Source: Helicobacter sp. 'house sparrow 1' (GTDB lineage: Bacteria; Campylobacterota; Campylobacteria; Campylobacterales; Helicobacteraceae). Taken from it: 64,000 bases of DNA. The position numbers were made by a program, and so were the translations under genes. Under the pieces are notes generated by a model. The model was not told where the DNA came from. It did not search any database and saw only the letters and a program-made list of their open reading frames with translations. Of the stretch, positions 28,776 through 37,969 are shown piece by piece. The stretch's first letter is position 1; each line of letters opens with the position of its first letter. The stretch lies in contig NZ_FZQY01000011.1 in NCBI RefSeq assembly GCF_900199585.1, positions 19,051 through 83,050 of the forward strand. The letters run 5' to 3'.

Positions 28776-28784
28776 TGAAGACCT

Positions 28785-29081
28785 TTATAAGTCTTTGAGT
28801 GTAAATTGCAATGGATAATCATTTGATCTAGCCTTTTGCTCCGCAAGATGGAGCTTTAGTTCTGCAATATCATAGGGATAGGTTCCACAAATTCCACTTC
28901 CATTATTATGGACACTTAGCATTGTCTGATTTGCTTGATTATAACCTTGATCAAAGATCTGGATTAAAATTTCAACAACAAAATCCATAGGTGTATAATC
29001 ATCATTTAACATAATCACTTGTGCCATATTTGGGGTTTGAAGAAAGGTTTTTATATCTTGTTGTATTTGTTCTTGAGACAT
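28785..29081 (-). CDS. clpS: ClpS adaptor protein
   Basis: ClpS binds the ClpA N-domain and delivers proteins bearing N-degrons. The 98-residue protein has the core VIMLNDDYTPMDFVVEIL, with the NDDYT motif for N-end residue binding, and the helical block after QTMLSVHNNGSGICGTYPYDIAELK. It shares one base with the upstream gene's stop and precedes clpA, a standard pairing. Confidence 0.95.
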   Translation of the reverse strand: MSQEQIQQDIKTFLQTPNMAQVIMLNDDYTPMDFVVEILIQIFDQGYNQANQTMLSVHNNGSGICGTYPYDIAELKLHLAEQKARSNDYPLQFTLKDL

Positions 29082-29497
29082 TAGAGTAATCCTGCACGAA
29101 TTTCTACAATTTGATTAATTTGATTTTTCATATTAGGGTTAAGCCTTGTAAGATCTGTTTGAACCCTTAAGATGATTTGAGCATTAGTATTTTGATGCAA
29201 ACATACAGCTTTTAAAAAATCTATTTTTTGCATATTTGTAGGACTCATTGAATGATAGTGTTTGAAAAACAAGTCAATATTTTGCCGTAAATCTTCTTGT
29301 GTGCTATAAGAGGATTTTAGCGAAGAGATAATAACTTCAGGAGAAGTAGCAATAGTCTTTGAGTCTTTTGTATTCTGTTTGGGTCGGTATAATAAAACAA
29401 AGGTGATGATTGCAATAAGGATCACTCCTCCAAAGCAAAATAATATAAAAAATAATTCAGGGGTCAAGACTGCACCTTGCTTCTTAAAATCTTTCAA
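29081..29497 (-). CDS. Single-span membrane protein upstream of clpS, function unknown
   Basis: A 138-residue protein with a single membrane helix at about residues 12-37 (LTPELFFILFCFGGVILIAIITFVLLY). A soluble tail follows with no known motif. It abuts clpS and should be cotranscribed with clpS and clpA. I recall a small membrane gene in the same place in H. pylori. Its function is not known to me, and a role in ClpAP regulation would be speculation. Confidence 0.65.
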   Translation of the reverse strand: MKDFKKQGAVLTPELFFILFCFGGVILIAIITFVLLYRPKQNTKDSKTIATSPEVIISSLKSSYSTQEDLRQNIDLFFKHYHSMSPTNMQKIDFLKAVCLHQNTNAQIILRVQTDLTRLNPNMKNQINQIVEIRAGLL

Positions 29498-29552
29498 AAT
29501 TTAAGATAAAATTATACCAACAATAAGTATATCAAGTTGTCTTGAGGAAAAA

Positions 29553-30776
29553 ATGATTGATTTTTATGAGTTAGTAAAAAGATACCAAACCCCTCTTTAT
29601 GTATATGACTTACAAAAGATTAGGGAAAAATTTAAAGAATATAAAACTTCATTTAGTGGAAGAAAGTCCCTTATTTGCTACGCACTTAAGGCAAACTCTA
29701 ATCTTTCAATAGTTAATGAAATTGCAAAACTTGAGGGTGGGGCTGATTGCGTGTCAATTGGTGAGGTAAAAAGAGCTATTTTAGCTGGAATTAAACCCTA
29801 TAGGATTATTTTTAGTGGAGTGGGCAAGAGTGATGATGAAATAAAAGAAGCTTTAAATCTTAATATCTTATTTATTAATACAGAATCTTATCAAGAGCTC
29901 TTAAGAATTGAGATGATTGCTAAAGATTTAAAAAGAAGCGCAAGAATTTCTATTAGAGTTAATCCAAATATTGACCCAAAAACACATCCTTATATTTCTA
30001 CAGGCTTGAGTGAAAATAAGTTTGGAGTTGAGATTGAGGAAGCAAAAAAGATGTATCTTTATGCGCACAAATCAGAGTTTCTTCAACCTATTGGAATCCA
30101 CTTTCACATAGGCTCGCAACTTACAGAACTAGATCCTATTATCCAATCTACTCAAAAGATTGCAGATTTTGCAAGAAGCTTGCTTGCATTGGGAATTGAG
30201 ATTAAATTTTTTGATGTTGGCGGGGGTATTGGTATTTGTTATAAAGATGAAGAAACTATCAATTTATATGATTATGCACAAGGAATCTTATCCAAGCTTA
30301 ATGGGCTTGATTTTACGATCATTTGCGAGCCTGGAAGGTCGATTGTTGGAGAGAGCGGTTATTTTGTAACAAAAGTGTTGTATGAAAAACACACACAAAA
30401 TAAGCGATTTGTAATTGTGGATGGGGCAATGAATGATCTTTTAAGACCTAGTTTATATGGGGCTTTTCATCGGGCTAGAGTTCTAGATAAAAAGATGGAA
30501 AATGTTAGTAGGGCAGATGTTGTGGGCCCAATCTGTGAGAGTGGAGATTTTTTAGCAAAAGATATAGAGCTTCCAGAAATGCAAACAGGGGATTGTATTG
30601 TTTTTGAAAATGCAGGAGCCTATGGTTATTCTATGAGTAGTAATTACAATACAAGGGCTAGAAGTGCAGAAGTTGGGGTTGATCATGATAAGATTTTGCT
30701 ACTTAAAAATAGAGAAAAATTTGAAGATATGATTGCAGATGAGCTTGAGAATCTAAGGTTTAATTATGAATCATGA
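29553..30776 (+). CDS. lysA: Diaminopimelate decarboxylase
   Basis: A PLP enzyme that makes L-lysine from meso-diaminopimelate. The PLP lysine is in LICYALKANSNLSIV near residue 45. Further marks are GIHFHIGSQL near 185, DVGGGIGICYKDEE near 223, EPGRSIVGESGYFV near 270 and CESGDFLAKD near 330 with GAYGYSMSSNYN near 360. The length of 407 is normal. It overlaps the pheA gene by 11 bases and is divergent from the clpS-clpA transcript. Confidence 0.97.
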   Translation: MIDFYELVKRYQTPLYVYDLQKIREKFKEYKTSFSGRKSLICYALKANSNLSIVNEIAKLEGGADCVSIGEVKRAILAGIKPYRIIFSGVGKSDDEIKEALNLNILFINTESYQELLRIEMIAKDLKRSARISIRVNPNIDPKTHPYISTGLSENKFGVEIEEAKKMYLYAHKSEFLQPIGIHFHIGSQLTELDPIIQSTQKIADFARSLLALGIEIKFFDVGGGIGICYKDEETINLYDYAQGILSKLNGLDFTIICEPGRSIVGESGYFVTKVLYEKHTQNKRFVIVDGAMNDLLRPSLYGAFHRARVLDKKMENVSRADVVGPICESGDFLAKDIELPEMQTGDCIVFENAGAYGYSMSSNYNTRARSAEVGVDHDKILLLKNREKFEDMIADELENLRFNYES

Positions 30777-31827
30777 GATCTCAATACTAAGAGAAGAAAT
30801 TGATAAAATTGATGATGATATTCTTGCTTTGCTTGAAAAAAGAATGGAGTGTGCCCAGAACATTGGTAGGATTAAGGCTTTACAAAATAGCACAATTTAT
30901 GTTCCAGAAAGAGAAAAATCCATCCTTCTTAGATTGCAACAAAAAAACACGAGGTTTTTAAGTCCTCAAGCAATCCAAACAATTTATCAAGAAATTTTTG
31001 CAGTTTCTAGGAGTTTAGAGTCTCTAGAAAAGGTTGCTTTTTTAGGATCTATTGGGGATTTTGCTCATCAGGCTTTGGAAAAAAGATTTAAAGTGACAAA
31101 TAATTGTTTGGCAATGAATAACATAGAATCCGTTTTTGAAGCATTAAAATCCCAAAGAGTAAAATATGGATTAATACCTCTAGAGAGTCAAGATGGTATA
31201 ACTGGGGAGAGTATTAAATTATTACTGCAGAATAATTTTAAAATCATTGCTGAAATTTTTTTACCTACACATTATTGTCTTATGGGTGATATGGATAATT
31301 TACAAGAGATTAAAAAGATTTATTCTAAAGATAATGCTTTTAAGCAATGCAAAAAATTTTTACAATCACATCATCTAGACTTGGTTCAAAAAGTTTCTGT
31401 GGATACTTTTTCTAAGGCAGGCTATCTTGTCTCAGGAGAAAAGAATACGGTTGCTATTTGTCCAAAGATTACGGCAAAATATTGCAATATTCCAGTGATA
31501 CTTGAAGATATTGAAGATTCTTGTAATGAAGAGCGGTTTATAATTGTGAGTGATTTTTCCAATCAATCAACAAGCAATGATAAAACCTCTGTTTTTGTAG
31601 TATGTGAGAATCAGGATAAAACAGAGAATTTATTAAAATTGTTGAGTGATTTTAGTAAATATCAAATCAATATCACATCAATTGCCTTAAAAAGAATTGA
31701 TATGGATTTTAAAACTGGTTTTTATATTGATTTTGATGGACATTATGATGATTTTAATGTTCAAAAATTATTTAAAGAAAGCCAAATGCAAATAAAGTGG
31801 TTAGGTAGTTATATAAAGGAGAAATAG
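30766..31827 (+). CDS. pheA: Bifunctional chorismate mutase / prephenate dehydratase
   Basis: PheA converts chorismate through prephenate to phenylpyruvate. The N-terminal mutase domain (about 1-85) has LREEIDKIDDDILALLEKR. The dehydratase domain (about 95-270) has FLGSIGDFAHQALEKRF and KYGLIPLESQDG. The ACT regulatory domain is at about 272-350 (SVFVVCENQDKTENLL). Dehydratases usually carry a TRF motif near this end; here the segment reads ERFIIVSDF, somewhat diverged. It sits next to lysA, as in Campylobacter jejuni gene order. Confidence 0.9.
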   Translation: MNHEISILREEIDKIDDDILALLEKRMECAQNIGRIKALQNSTIYVPEREKSILLRLQQKNTRFLSPQAIQTIYQEIFAVSRSLESLEKVAFLGSIGDFAHQALEKRFKVTNNCLAMNNIESVFEALKSQRVKYGLIPLESQDGITGESIKLLLQNNFKIIAEIFLPTHYCLMGDMDNLQEIKKIYSKDNAFKQCKKFLQSHHLDLVQKVSVDTFSKAGYLVSGEKNTVAICPKITAKYCNIPVILEDIEDSCNEERFIIVSDFSNQSTSNDKTSVFVVCENQDKTENLLKLLSDFSKYQINITSIALKRIDMDFKTGFYIDFDGHYDDFNVQKLFKESQMQIKWLGSYIKEK

Positions 31828-32724
31828 ATGTTGAATTTTAAGGAGATTGAGTTAGAAGACCAAGAGATTATCCAAAAGTTTTTACAAGAAGATGAATTTA
31901 AAATCTCTGATATTAGCTTTGTTAATTTGTTTCTTTGGAGAAAAGCTCGAAGGATTGCATATGCAATTTTTAGAGATTGTTTGATTATCCAAACAACTTA
32001 TAAAAATCAGAATCCTTTTTATTTTTTTCCAATAGGTAAGGGTGATAAACTTGAAGCTATTAAGATATTAGTAGAGTTTTGCAAAGCAAGAAGTGAGGTT
32101 TTAGAATTTCATTCTTTAGAGCAAACATCTGTGGATTTTTTGAAGAAATTTTTTGGAGAAGCATTTATTTTTACACTAAATAGAGATAGAAGCGACTATG
32201 TTTATAGCATTGAGGAGTTGATCTCTTTGAGTGGAAGAAAGTATCACAAGAAGAAGAATCACCTGAATAGATTTTTGCAAACTTATCCAAATTTTACTTT
32301 TGAAAGAATTGATGAGAAAAATACAAATGAGCTTCTAGAGGTTTGGAAACAGTGGTTTGAGATACAAGAAAATCCATCTATTGGATTGATCAATGAAAAT
32401 ATTGGGATCATTGAAGTTTTAAAGAACTGGGGAGAGTTAGAAGTTAGTGGAGGGTTAATTCGAGTGAATAATAAGATTATTGCTTTTAGCTTTGGAGAAG
32501 TTGTTAGCAAAGAGATGGCGGTGATTCATATTGAAAAAGCAGATTCTAATTTTCATGGAGCTTATCAAATCATTAATCAGCAATTATTGGCAAATATTTT
32601 CTCTCATATAAAATACGCAAATAGGGAGGAGGATTTAGGGATTGAAGGCTTAAGAAGAGCAAAGATGAGTTACAATCCTGTCTTTTTGGTTGAAAAATAC
32701 GAAGCAAGTCTCAATCAGAGATAA
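31828..32724 (+). CDS. DUF2156-family protein (GNAT-related)
   Basis: A 298-residue protein of the DUF2156 family, which resembles the C-terminal acyltransferase part of lysyl-phosphatidylglycerol synthases without the membrane flippase. Visible parts are ISFVNLFLWRKARRIAYAIF, the SGRKYHKKKNHLNRFLQTYPNF block near residue 135, and IVAFSFGE-like IIAFSFGEVV and HIEKADSNFHGAYQIINQ near 230-255. It begins directly after pheA. The substrate is unknown. A 15-bp terminator hairpin follows its stop. Confidence 0.75.
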   Translation: MLNFKEIELEDQEIIQKFLQEDEFKISDISFVNLFLWRKARRIAYAIFRDCLIIQTTYKNQNPFYFFPIGKGDKLEAIKILVEFCKARSEVLEFHSLEQTSVDFLKKFFGEAFIFTLNRDRSDYVYSIEELISLSGRKYHKKKNHLNRFLQTYPNFTFERIDEKNTNELLEVWKQWFEIQENPSIGLINENIGIIEVLKNWGELEVSGGLIRVNNKIIAFSFGEVVSKEMAVIHIEKADSNFHGAYQIINQQLLANIFSHIKYANREEDLGIEGLRRAKMSYNPVFLVEKYEASLNQR

Positions 32725-32765
32725 ACATATCTACTGATGTATAAAAATCAGTAGATATGTTTTTA
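32724..32765. terminator. Bidirectional rho-independent terminator
   Basis: A perfect 15-bp stem: arms at 32724-32738 and 32747-32761 with an eight-base loop, followed by a T run. It starts at the last base of the DUF2156 gene's stop codon and faces the convergent transporter gene, so it can serve both. Confidence 0.85.
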
Positions 32766-32772
32766 AATCTTC

Positions 32773-34104
32773 TTAATCCTTAATAAAGATATTATAAATC
32801 AGTATCACAATGATTGTGACAGGCGCTAGATATCTCAATGAGAATAACCAGATATTGAAAGCAAAATCATTAAAATAATGCTGTGTAAAATCTCTTAAAG
32901 TATTCTTATTAAGAACCCATCCTACAAATATACAAGATGCTAAACCACCTAGTGTAAGTAAGATATTTGCACTAATCCAATCTGTCCAATCAAATAAACT
33001 TTTCCCCATAATAGAGAGATGATTATTAGGATTTAAAGAAAAGAGTAGAACAATTCCAACTATAAAAATTATTGCAGAAAGAATACAAGTTGCACTAATG
33101 CGGTTAAGACTTGTTTTCTCTTCTAACCATTTTACAGAAGGTTCAAGTAAAGAAACTGTACTTGAGATTCCAGCAAAAGCAAGACCTATCATAAATAATA
33201 AACAAATAATATTTCCTGCTAATCCCATTTCCTTAAACACTAAAGGTAGTGTGATAAAAATTAATCCAGCACCTCCTGATGGTTCTGCATTATGTTCAAA
33301 AACAAAAGTAAAAATCATTACTCCAGCAATCAAAGAGATAACGATGCCAGGGATTACAACCCACATTGCACTTGAAAAGAGATTTTGCTTTTCATCTGTT
33401 GTGGCAGCATAGGTAATAATAATGCAAAGTCCAATAGATAAGGAATAAAATGATTGCCCCAATGCATCAATTAAAACTTTAGATGTAATCTTGCTAAAAT
33501 CAAAATTAAACATAAAATACAAGCCTTGTCCAAAAGAAGGCAAAGTCATTGCATAAAATAAAAGCCCAATAAAAATGATAAATAACAAGGGCATTAGAAC
33601 AAAATTTAAGCTTTCAATTCCACTTTTAATACCTCTAGCAACAAAATAAGCAGTAATTGCAACAATGCTAAAAAGACAAACAATCTGGGCTAGGGTATTT
33701 TGCATCAATAATCCCTCAAATAAATTTTGAGATTCCTCTAAGCTAGAAGGTAAATTAAAACTCAGCATTACAAGATAATAGATTACCCAGCCTAAGACTA
33801 TGCAATAATATGTCAGAATCACAGGACCTGAAATAATGAAAAAACCTGCCCATTTCCACTTTTTAGATTGTGTTGGGTCTAATACATTAAAAGAATCTTG
33901 AACATTTTTTTTACCCCTATTGCCTATGATCATTTCTGCAATAATAAGAGAAATGCCAATAATAAAGGTAATAGCTAAATAAAGTAATACAAAAGCCCCA
34001 CCACCACTAGTTCCAGTAACATAGGGAAAACGCCAAATATGGCCCAACCCTATAGAGCTTCCTAATGTCGCCAGTATAAAACCAAATTTAGAAAAATTAT
34101 TCAT
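32773..34104 (-). CDS. Sodium:neurotransmitter symporter (NSS) family transporter
   Basis: A membrane transporter of 443 residues with about eleven helices. The N-terminal FGFILATLGSSIGLGHIWRFPYVTGTSGGGAFVLLY is diagnostic of bacterial NSS proteins (LeuT fold, sodium-coupled amino acid uptake); the unwound GSSIGLGHIWRFP segment binds sodium. The substrate cannot be told from sequence. It is followed by the shared terminator at 32724-32765 and is divergent from ybgC. Confidence 0.92.
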   Translation of the reverse strand: MNNFSKFGFILATLGSSIGLGHIWRFPYVTGTSGGGAFVLLYLAITFIIGISLIIAEMIIGNRGKKNVQDSFNVLDPTQSKKWKWAGFFIISGPVILTYYCIVLGWVIYYLVMLSFNLPSSLEESQNLFEGLLMQNTLAQIVCLFSIVAITAYFVARGIKSGIESLNFVLMPLLFIIFIGLLFYAMTLPSFGQGLYFMFNFDFSKITSKVLIDALGQSFYSLSIGLCIIITYAATTDEKQNLFSSAMWVVIPGIVISLIAGVMIFTFVFEHNAEPSGGAGLIFITLPLVFKEMGLAGNIICLLFMIGLAFAGISSTVSLLEPSVKWLEEKTSLNRISATCILSAIIFIVGIVLLFSLNPNNHLSIMGKSLFDWTDWISANILLTLGGLASCIFVGWVLNKNTLRDFTQHYFNDFAFNIWLFSLRYLAPVTIIVILIYNIFIKD

Positions 34105-34310
34105 AATTCAAAGTATCCTTATTTCTATGTATTTTACAGCTATATATGTAGAACCTAGAGTCTTGTTTAAGCATCATGTTAAACCTAAGATTCTATCAAA
34201 AAAAAGTTTTAAGGTGCATAAAAATGTTGATTTTTACTAATAAATGGCAAAAATTGTTACTATCATCAGTATAATTGCATAAGAGAATTTTGTGGAGAAA
34301 ATGGTAGGAT

Positions 34311-34709
34311 ATGGACTTTAGAATTTATTATGAAGATACAGATTGTAGCGGTATTGTCTATCATGGTAGCTACTTTAAATTTTGTGAAAGAGCTAGGAGT
34401 GAGCTTTTTTTTCAAAAGATGTTGTCCCCACAAAATCAAGACGGTTTTTTTGTTGTAACAGATATTGAAGCAAAATTTTTAAACAGTGCTAAGCTTGGTG
34501 ATCTAATCCAAGTAAAATCAAAGATCCTAGCAATAAAGAAGGTTTCTTTATTGCTAGAACAAAAGGTTTTTTTAATTCGAGATAGCAGTGGTTTTGATGA
34601 TATAAAAGAGCTTTTTAAAATGAATGTGCAACTTGCATTTTTAGATTCTATTACAAAAAAACCCAAAAAAATGCCACAATATTTTTTGGAGGTAGTAAAT
34701 GGAGGCTGA
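34311..34709 (+). CDS. ybgC: YbgC-type acyl-CoA thioesterase
   Basis: A hotdog-fold thioesterase that hydrolyses acyl-CoA or acyl-ACP substrates. The signature YYEDTDCSGIVYHGSYFKFCERAR at the N-terminus includes the catalytic aspartate and the tyrosine/histidine pair. The 132-residue length is standard. The gene overlaps the DUF493 gene by 11 bases, which suggests coupled translation. Confidence 0.92.
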   Translation: MDFRIYYEDTDCSGIVYHGSYFKFCERARSELFFQKMLSPQNQDGFFVVTDIEAKFLNSAKLGDLIQVKSKILAIKKVSLLLEQKVFLIRDSSGFDDIKELFKMNVQLAFLDSITKKPKKMPQYFLEVVNGG

Positions 34710-34941
34710 GATTAAATACCCATGTAAATGGGAGTATAGGATTATAGGAGATGATGAGGATAGAATCAAAGGAGCTGTTTTTGAAGTAGTAGATAAAGAA
34801 TATCAATTAAGTAAGAAAAACACTTCCGCAAAAGGAAACTATGTCTCAATGCACCTGATTGTGGAAGTAGAAAATGAACAAATGCGTAATGAAATTTTTC
34901 AAAAGTTGCAAAAATTACCATTCATTAAGATGGTTATTTAG
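34699..34941 (+). CDS. DUF493 (YbeD-like) small protein
   Basis: An 80-residue ACT-like protein of the DUF493 family, whose H. pylori member is HP0495. Conserved features are YPCKWEYRIIGDDEDRIKGAVFEV and the repeated KGNYVSMHLIVEVENEQMRNEIF. The exact role is unknown; E. coli YbeD has been linked to lipoyl metabolism by its neighbourhood only. It overlaps ybgC and ends just before an 11-bp hairpin. Confidence 0.85.
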   Translation: MEAEIKYPCKWEYRIIGDDEDRIKGAVFEVVDKEYQLSKKNTSAKGNYVSMHLIVEVENEQMRNEIFQKLQKLPFIKMVI

Positions 34942-34942
34942 T

Positions 34943-34973
34943 GTTACAAAAAGTAATGGTATCTTTTTGTAAC
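34943..34973 (+). terminator. Hairpin after the ybgC-DUF493 pair
   Basis: A perfect 11-bp stem with arms at 34943-34953 (GTTACAAAAAG) and 34963-34973, and a nine-base loop. It begins two bases after the stop. The following sequence is not a T tract, so it may be a terminator or an mRNA-end stabiliser. Confidence 0.5.
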
Positions 34974-35006
34974 CGCGATTCTAAGCATTTTAGATGACGC
35001 AATTGA

Positions 35007-35012
35007 TATAAT
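35007..35012 (+). promoter_or_regulatory. Probable -10 element for the AGCS symporter gene
   Basis: A perfect TATAAT lies 62 bases before the ATG. The -35 side has only a weak TTTAGA-like match, as is common for Helicobacter sigma-80 promoters. Confidence 0.45.
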
Positions 35013-35074
35013 TTACAGTTCTGTAATGTGTCTTTAGGACTAGGTTTATCCTAAATTTTTGATGGAGGTCATTT

Positions 35075-36517
35075 ATGAGTATTGATAATCTGATGGAATT
35101 TTTAGGAGGGGTAAATACTTGGCTCTATACTTATTATTTAGTTGCCCTGTTAGTTTTTGTTGGTATCTTTTATAGCATTAAGCTTGGTTTTGTCCAACTA
35201 AGGCTTTTTGGTGAGAGCATTAGAGTAGTAACAGAGAGATCTCAAAGAACAGAAAAGCACGCAGAGCATATCAGTCCATTTCAAGCCTTAATGATTTCTA
35301 CAGCTTCAAGAGTTGGAATTGGAAATATTGCTGGGATTGCTGTTGCAATTACTACAGGTGGGTCAGGGGCTGTATTTTGGATGTGGGTAATGGCTTTTTT
35401 TGGAGGTGCAAGTGCTTTTGCAGAGAGCACACTAGCTCAAATTTACAAAACAAAAGATGGGAATGGTTTTAAAGGTGGTCCTGCATATTATATGCAAAAA
35501 GCACTCAATGCAAAATGGATGGGATCTTTGTTTGCAGTAACGCTGATTTTAACTTACGCCTATGGTTTTAATGGATTACAATCCTATACTATGACCTCTG
35601 CTTTTGAGGTTTATTACAATCGAATTAACACAAGTGATTTAACTTTTTCCCAGAGTAATTGGACGCTTTATATAGGTCTTGTTTTAGCATCTTTCTCTAT
35701 CATAATGTTTTTTAGCAAAAGTCATTTTATTGGAAAGGTAAGTTCAGTCGTAGTTCCATATATGGCATTGGCGTATATCTTTCTTGCTGTTTATGTGGTT
35801 GTTGTTAATTTTAGTTTTATACCTAATGTGTTAAAGGATATTATTACACATGCTTTTGACTTCAAAGCTATTTTTGGAGGTTTTGCAGGAAGTGCTATTG
35901 TAATTGGTATTAAAAGAGGGTTATTTTCTAATGAAGCGGGTATGGGATCAGCTCCTAACGCAGCTGCTGCAGCACATACAACACATCCTGTAAAACAAGG
36001 TCTTGTCCAATCTTTGAGCGTTTTTATTGATGTTTTGGTGTGTTCAAGTTCGGCATTTTTGGTTCTTTTTTCAGGATTGTTTGTTCAAAAAGGACAAGAA
36101 CTCACAGCAATGCCTTTAGTGCAAAATACTATGATTAAATATTTTGGATCTTGGGGACTCCACTTTGTAACTTTAGCAATTGTTCTTTTTGCCATTACTT
36201 CCTTAATAGGGAATTACTACTATGCACAAGCAAATATTAAATATCTCACGAATTCAAAAATTGTAATGAGACTTTTTCAATTTAGCGCTGTTTTAATGGT
36301 TTTTATCGGTTCTCAAATGAATTTAAGACTAGCTTGGGAATTAGCAGATATCTTTATGGGATTGATGGCCACTTTAAATATTGTTGCAATCTTATTCCTT
36401 TCAAAAATTGTTTCAAGATCCTTGAAGGATTATTTAGATCAAAGAAAACAAGGAATAGAACCAAAGTTTAGTGCTAAGAAGCTTGGAATTAAGAACGCAG
36501 AGTGTTGGGAGGAATAA
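35075..36517 (+). CDS. dagA: Alanine/glycine:cation symporter (AGCS family)
   Basis: A sodium-coupled alanine or glycine importer of 480 residues with about ten helices. Marks are ISPFQALMISTASRVGIGNIAGIAVAI near residue 68, GGPAYYMQKAL near 130 and the strong NEAGMGSAPNAAAAAHTTHPVKQGLVQS signature near residue 288. A GGAGG site is close to the ATG. The name dagA follows the H. pylori homologue; alanine against glycine preference is not shown. Confidence 0.93.
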   Translation: MSIDNLMEFLGGVNTWLYTYYLVALLVFVGIFYSIKLGFVQLRLFGESIRVVTERSQRTEKHAEHISPFQALMISTASRVGIGNIAGIAVAITTGGSGAVFWMWVMAFFGGASAFAESTLAQIYKTKDGNGFKGGPAYYMQKALNAKWMGSLFAVTLILTYAYGFNGLQSYTMTSAFEVYYNRINTSDLTFSQSNWTLYIGLVLASFSIIMFFSKSHFIGKVSSVVVPYMALAYIFLAVYVVVVNFSFIPNVLKDIITHAFDFKAIFGGFAGSAIVIGIKRGLFSNEAGMGSAPNAAAAAHTTHPVKQGLVQSLSVFIDVLVCSSSAFLVLFSGLFVQKGQELTAMPLVQNTMIKYFGSWGLHFVTLAIVLFAITSLIGNYYYAQANIKYLTNSKIVMRLFQFSAVLMVFIGSQMNLRLAWELADIFMGLMATLNIVAILFLSKIVSRSLKDYLDQRKQGIEPKFSAKKLGIKNAECWEE

Positions 36518-36548
36518 AAATAATAGAAGCTTTTGCTTCTATTATTTT
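36517..36548. terminator. Bidirectional terminator between the AGCS gene and gatB
   Basis: A perfect 14-bp stem with a TTTT loop: arms 36517-36530 (AAAATAATAGAAGC) and 36535-36548. A/T runs on both sides allow termination in either direction. It includes the last base of the AGCS stop codon and the gatB stop codon. Confidence 0.88.
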
Positions 36549-37969
36549 AATTTTTCTTTGAGTAGCTCATTTACTCTTGCAGGATTCGCACCTTTAGATT
36601 GTTTCATTACTTGACCAACAAAGAATCCAAATAATTTATCTTTACCACTTTTATATTCTTCTACCTTATCTTGATTTGCATTTAAAACTGCATCAATGAT
36701 AGATAATATTGCTCCATCATCATTAATTTGAGCCAATCCCATAGAATCAATTAATGAGTCAATATCACCACCCTTATCTTTTACAAGAATGTCTAATATG
36801 TCTTTGGCACTCTTTGCACTTATTTTTCCATCTTCAATGCGTTTAATTAATGTAGATAATAATTTAGCATCAATCCCACAGGTTTGGAGATTATTTCCCT
36901 CTTTCAACCTTCCTTGAAGTTCTACAATAAGCCAAGTTACACAAGATTTTGGACTAGAACCTTCTTGGATCATTGCTTCAAAGAAAGTGGCAAGTTCTAG
37001 GCTTGAGGTTAATGTTTGTGCATCCTCTTCCTTGATTCCAAGTGCGCTGATATATCTTAAGCGTTTTTCATCAGGCATTTCAGGGATTTTAGAACCTTCT
37101 TGCATTAGAACATCATCAATAAATACGGGCAATAAATCAGGATCTGGAAAATACCTATAATCTGCACTTTCTTCCTTGCCACGCATTGATCTTGTGATAC
37201 CCTTTGTTGTATCAAAAAGTCGGGTTTCTTGAACAACTTCAGTCTGATACTTCCCGCTTTCCCAAGCATCAATTTGTCGTTCTACCTCATATTCAATAGC
37301 TTTTTGAATGAATTTAAAGGAATTGAGATTTTTTATTTCCACTCTTGTATAAAGCTTAGTATCGCCAACTGGTCTTATGGAAACATTGGCATCACAACGA
37401 AAGCTACCTTCTTGCATATTTGCATCCGAAATACCCAAAAATCTCACAATAGAATGCAACTTTTTAAGATAAGCCACTGCTTCATTGCTGTTTCTCATGT
37501 CAGGCTCGCTTACAATTTCAAGCAAAGGAGTGCAAGCGCGATTTAAATCTATTTTAGAGATATTGCCATCATGGATATTTTTACCTGCATCCTCTTCCAT
37601 ATGGGCACGAGTGATACCAATTGTTTTTGTTTTACCATCAATATCAATCTCAAGACTACCTTTTCCTACAATTGGAATTTCAAACTGGCTGATTTGATAA
37701 GCCTTTGGTAAATCTGGATAGAAATAATTTTTCCTTGCAAAGATGGAATTTTGATTGATTGTTGCATTAATTGCAGTTCCAAAGGCAATTGCTTTTTTTA
37801 CAACTTCGCGATTTAAAACAGGTAGCGCACCTGGCAACCCAAGACAAGTAGGGCATACATTTGTATTTGGATCTTCTCCAAAGCTTGTTGCACAAGAACA
37901 GAAAATTTTTGTATTTGTATTGAGTTGGACATGAACTTCAAGTCCTATAATTGTTTCAAAAGCACTCAT
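36542..37969 (-). CDS. gatB: Aspartyl/glutamyl-tRNA amidotransferase subunit B
   Basis: GatB is the kinase/transamidase subunit that converts Glu-tRNA(Gln), and Asp-tRNA(Asn) where needed, to the amidated form. Recognisable parts are [20 protein letters not shown] at the N-terminus, [15 protein letters not shown] near residue 39, [12 protein letters not shown] near 170, [18 protein letters not shown] and the [23 protein letters not shown] block. The C-terminal GatB/YqeY domain ends [21 protein letters not shown]. Length 475. Helicobacter lacks glutaminyl-tRNA synthetase, which makes this gene necessary. Confidence 0.97.
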   Translation of the reverse strand: MSAFETIIGLEVHVQLNTNTKIFCSCATSFGEDPNTNVCPTCLGLPGALPVLNREVVKKAIAFGTAINATINQNSIFARKNYFYPDLPKAYQISQFEIPIVGKGSLEIDIDGKTKTIGITRAHMEEDAGKNIHDGNISKIDLNRACTPLLEIVSEPDMRNSNEAVAYLKKLHSIVRFLGISDANMQEGSFRCDANVSIRPVGDTKLYTRVEIKNLNSFKFIQKAIEYEVERQIDAWESGKYQTEVVQETRLFDTTKGITRSMRGKEESADYRYFPDPDLLPVFIDDVLMQEGSKIPEMPDEKRLRYISALGIKEEDAQTLTSSLELATFFEAMIQEGSSPKSCVTWLIVELQGRLKEGNNLQTCGIDAKLLSTLIKRIEDGKISAKSAKDILDILVKDKGGDIDSLIDSMGLAQINDDGAILSIIDAVLNANQDKVEEYKSGKDKLFGFFVGQVMKQSKGANPARVNELLKEKLK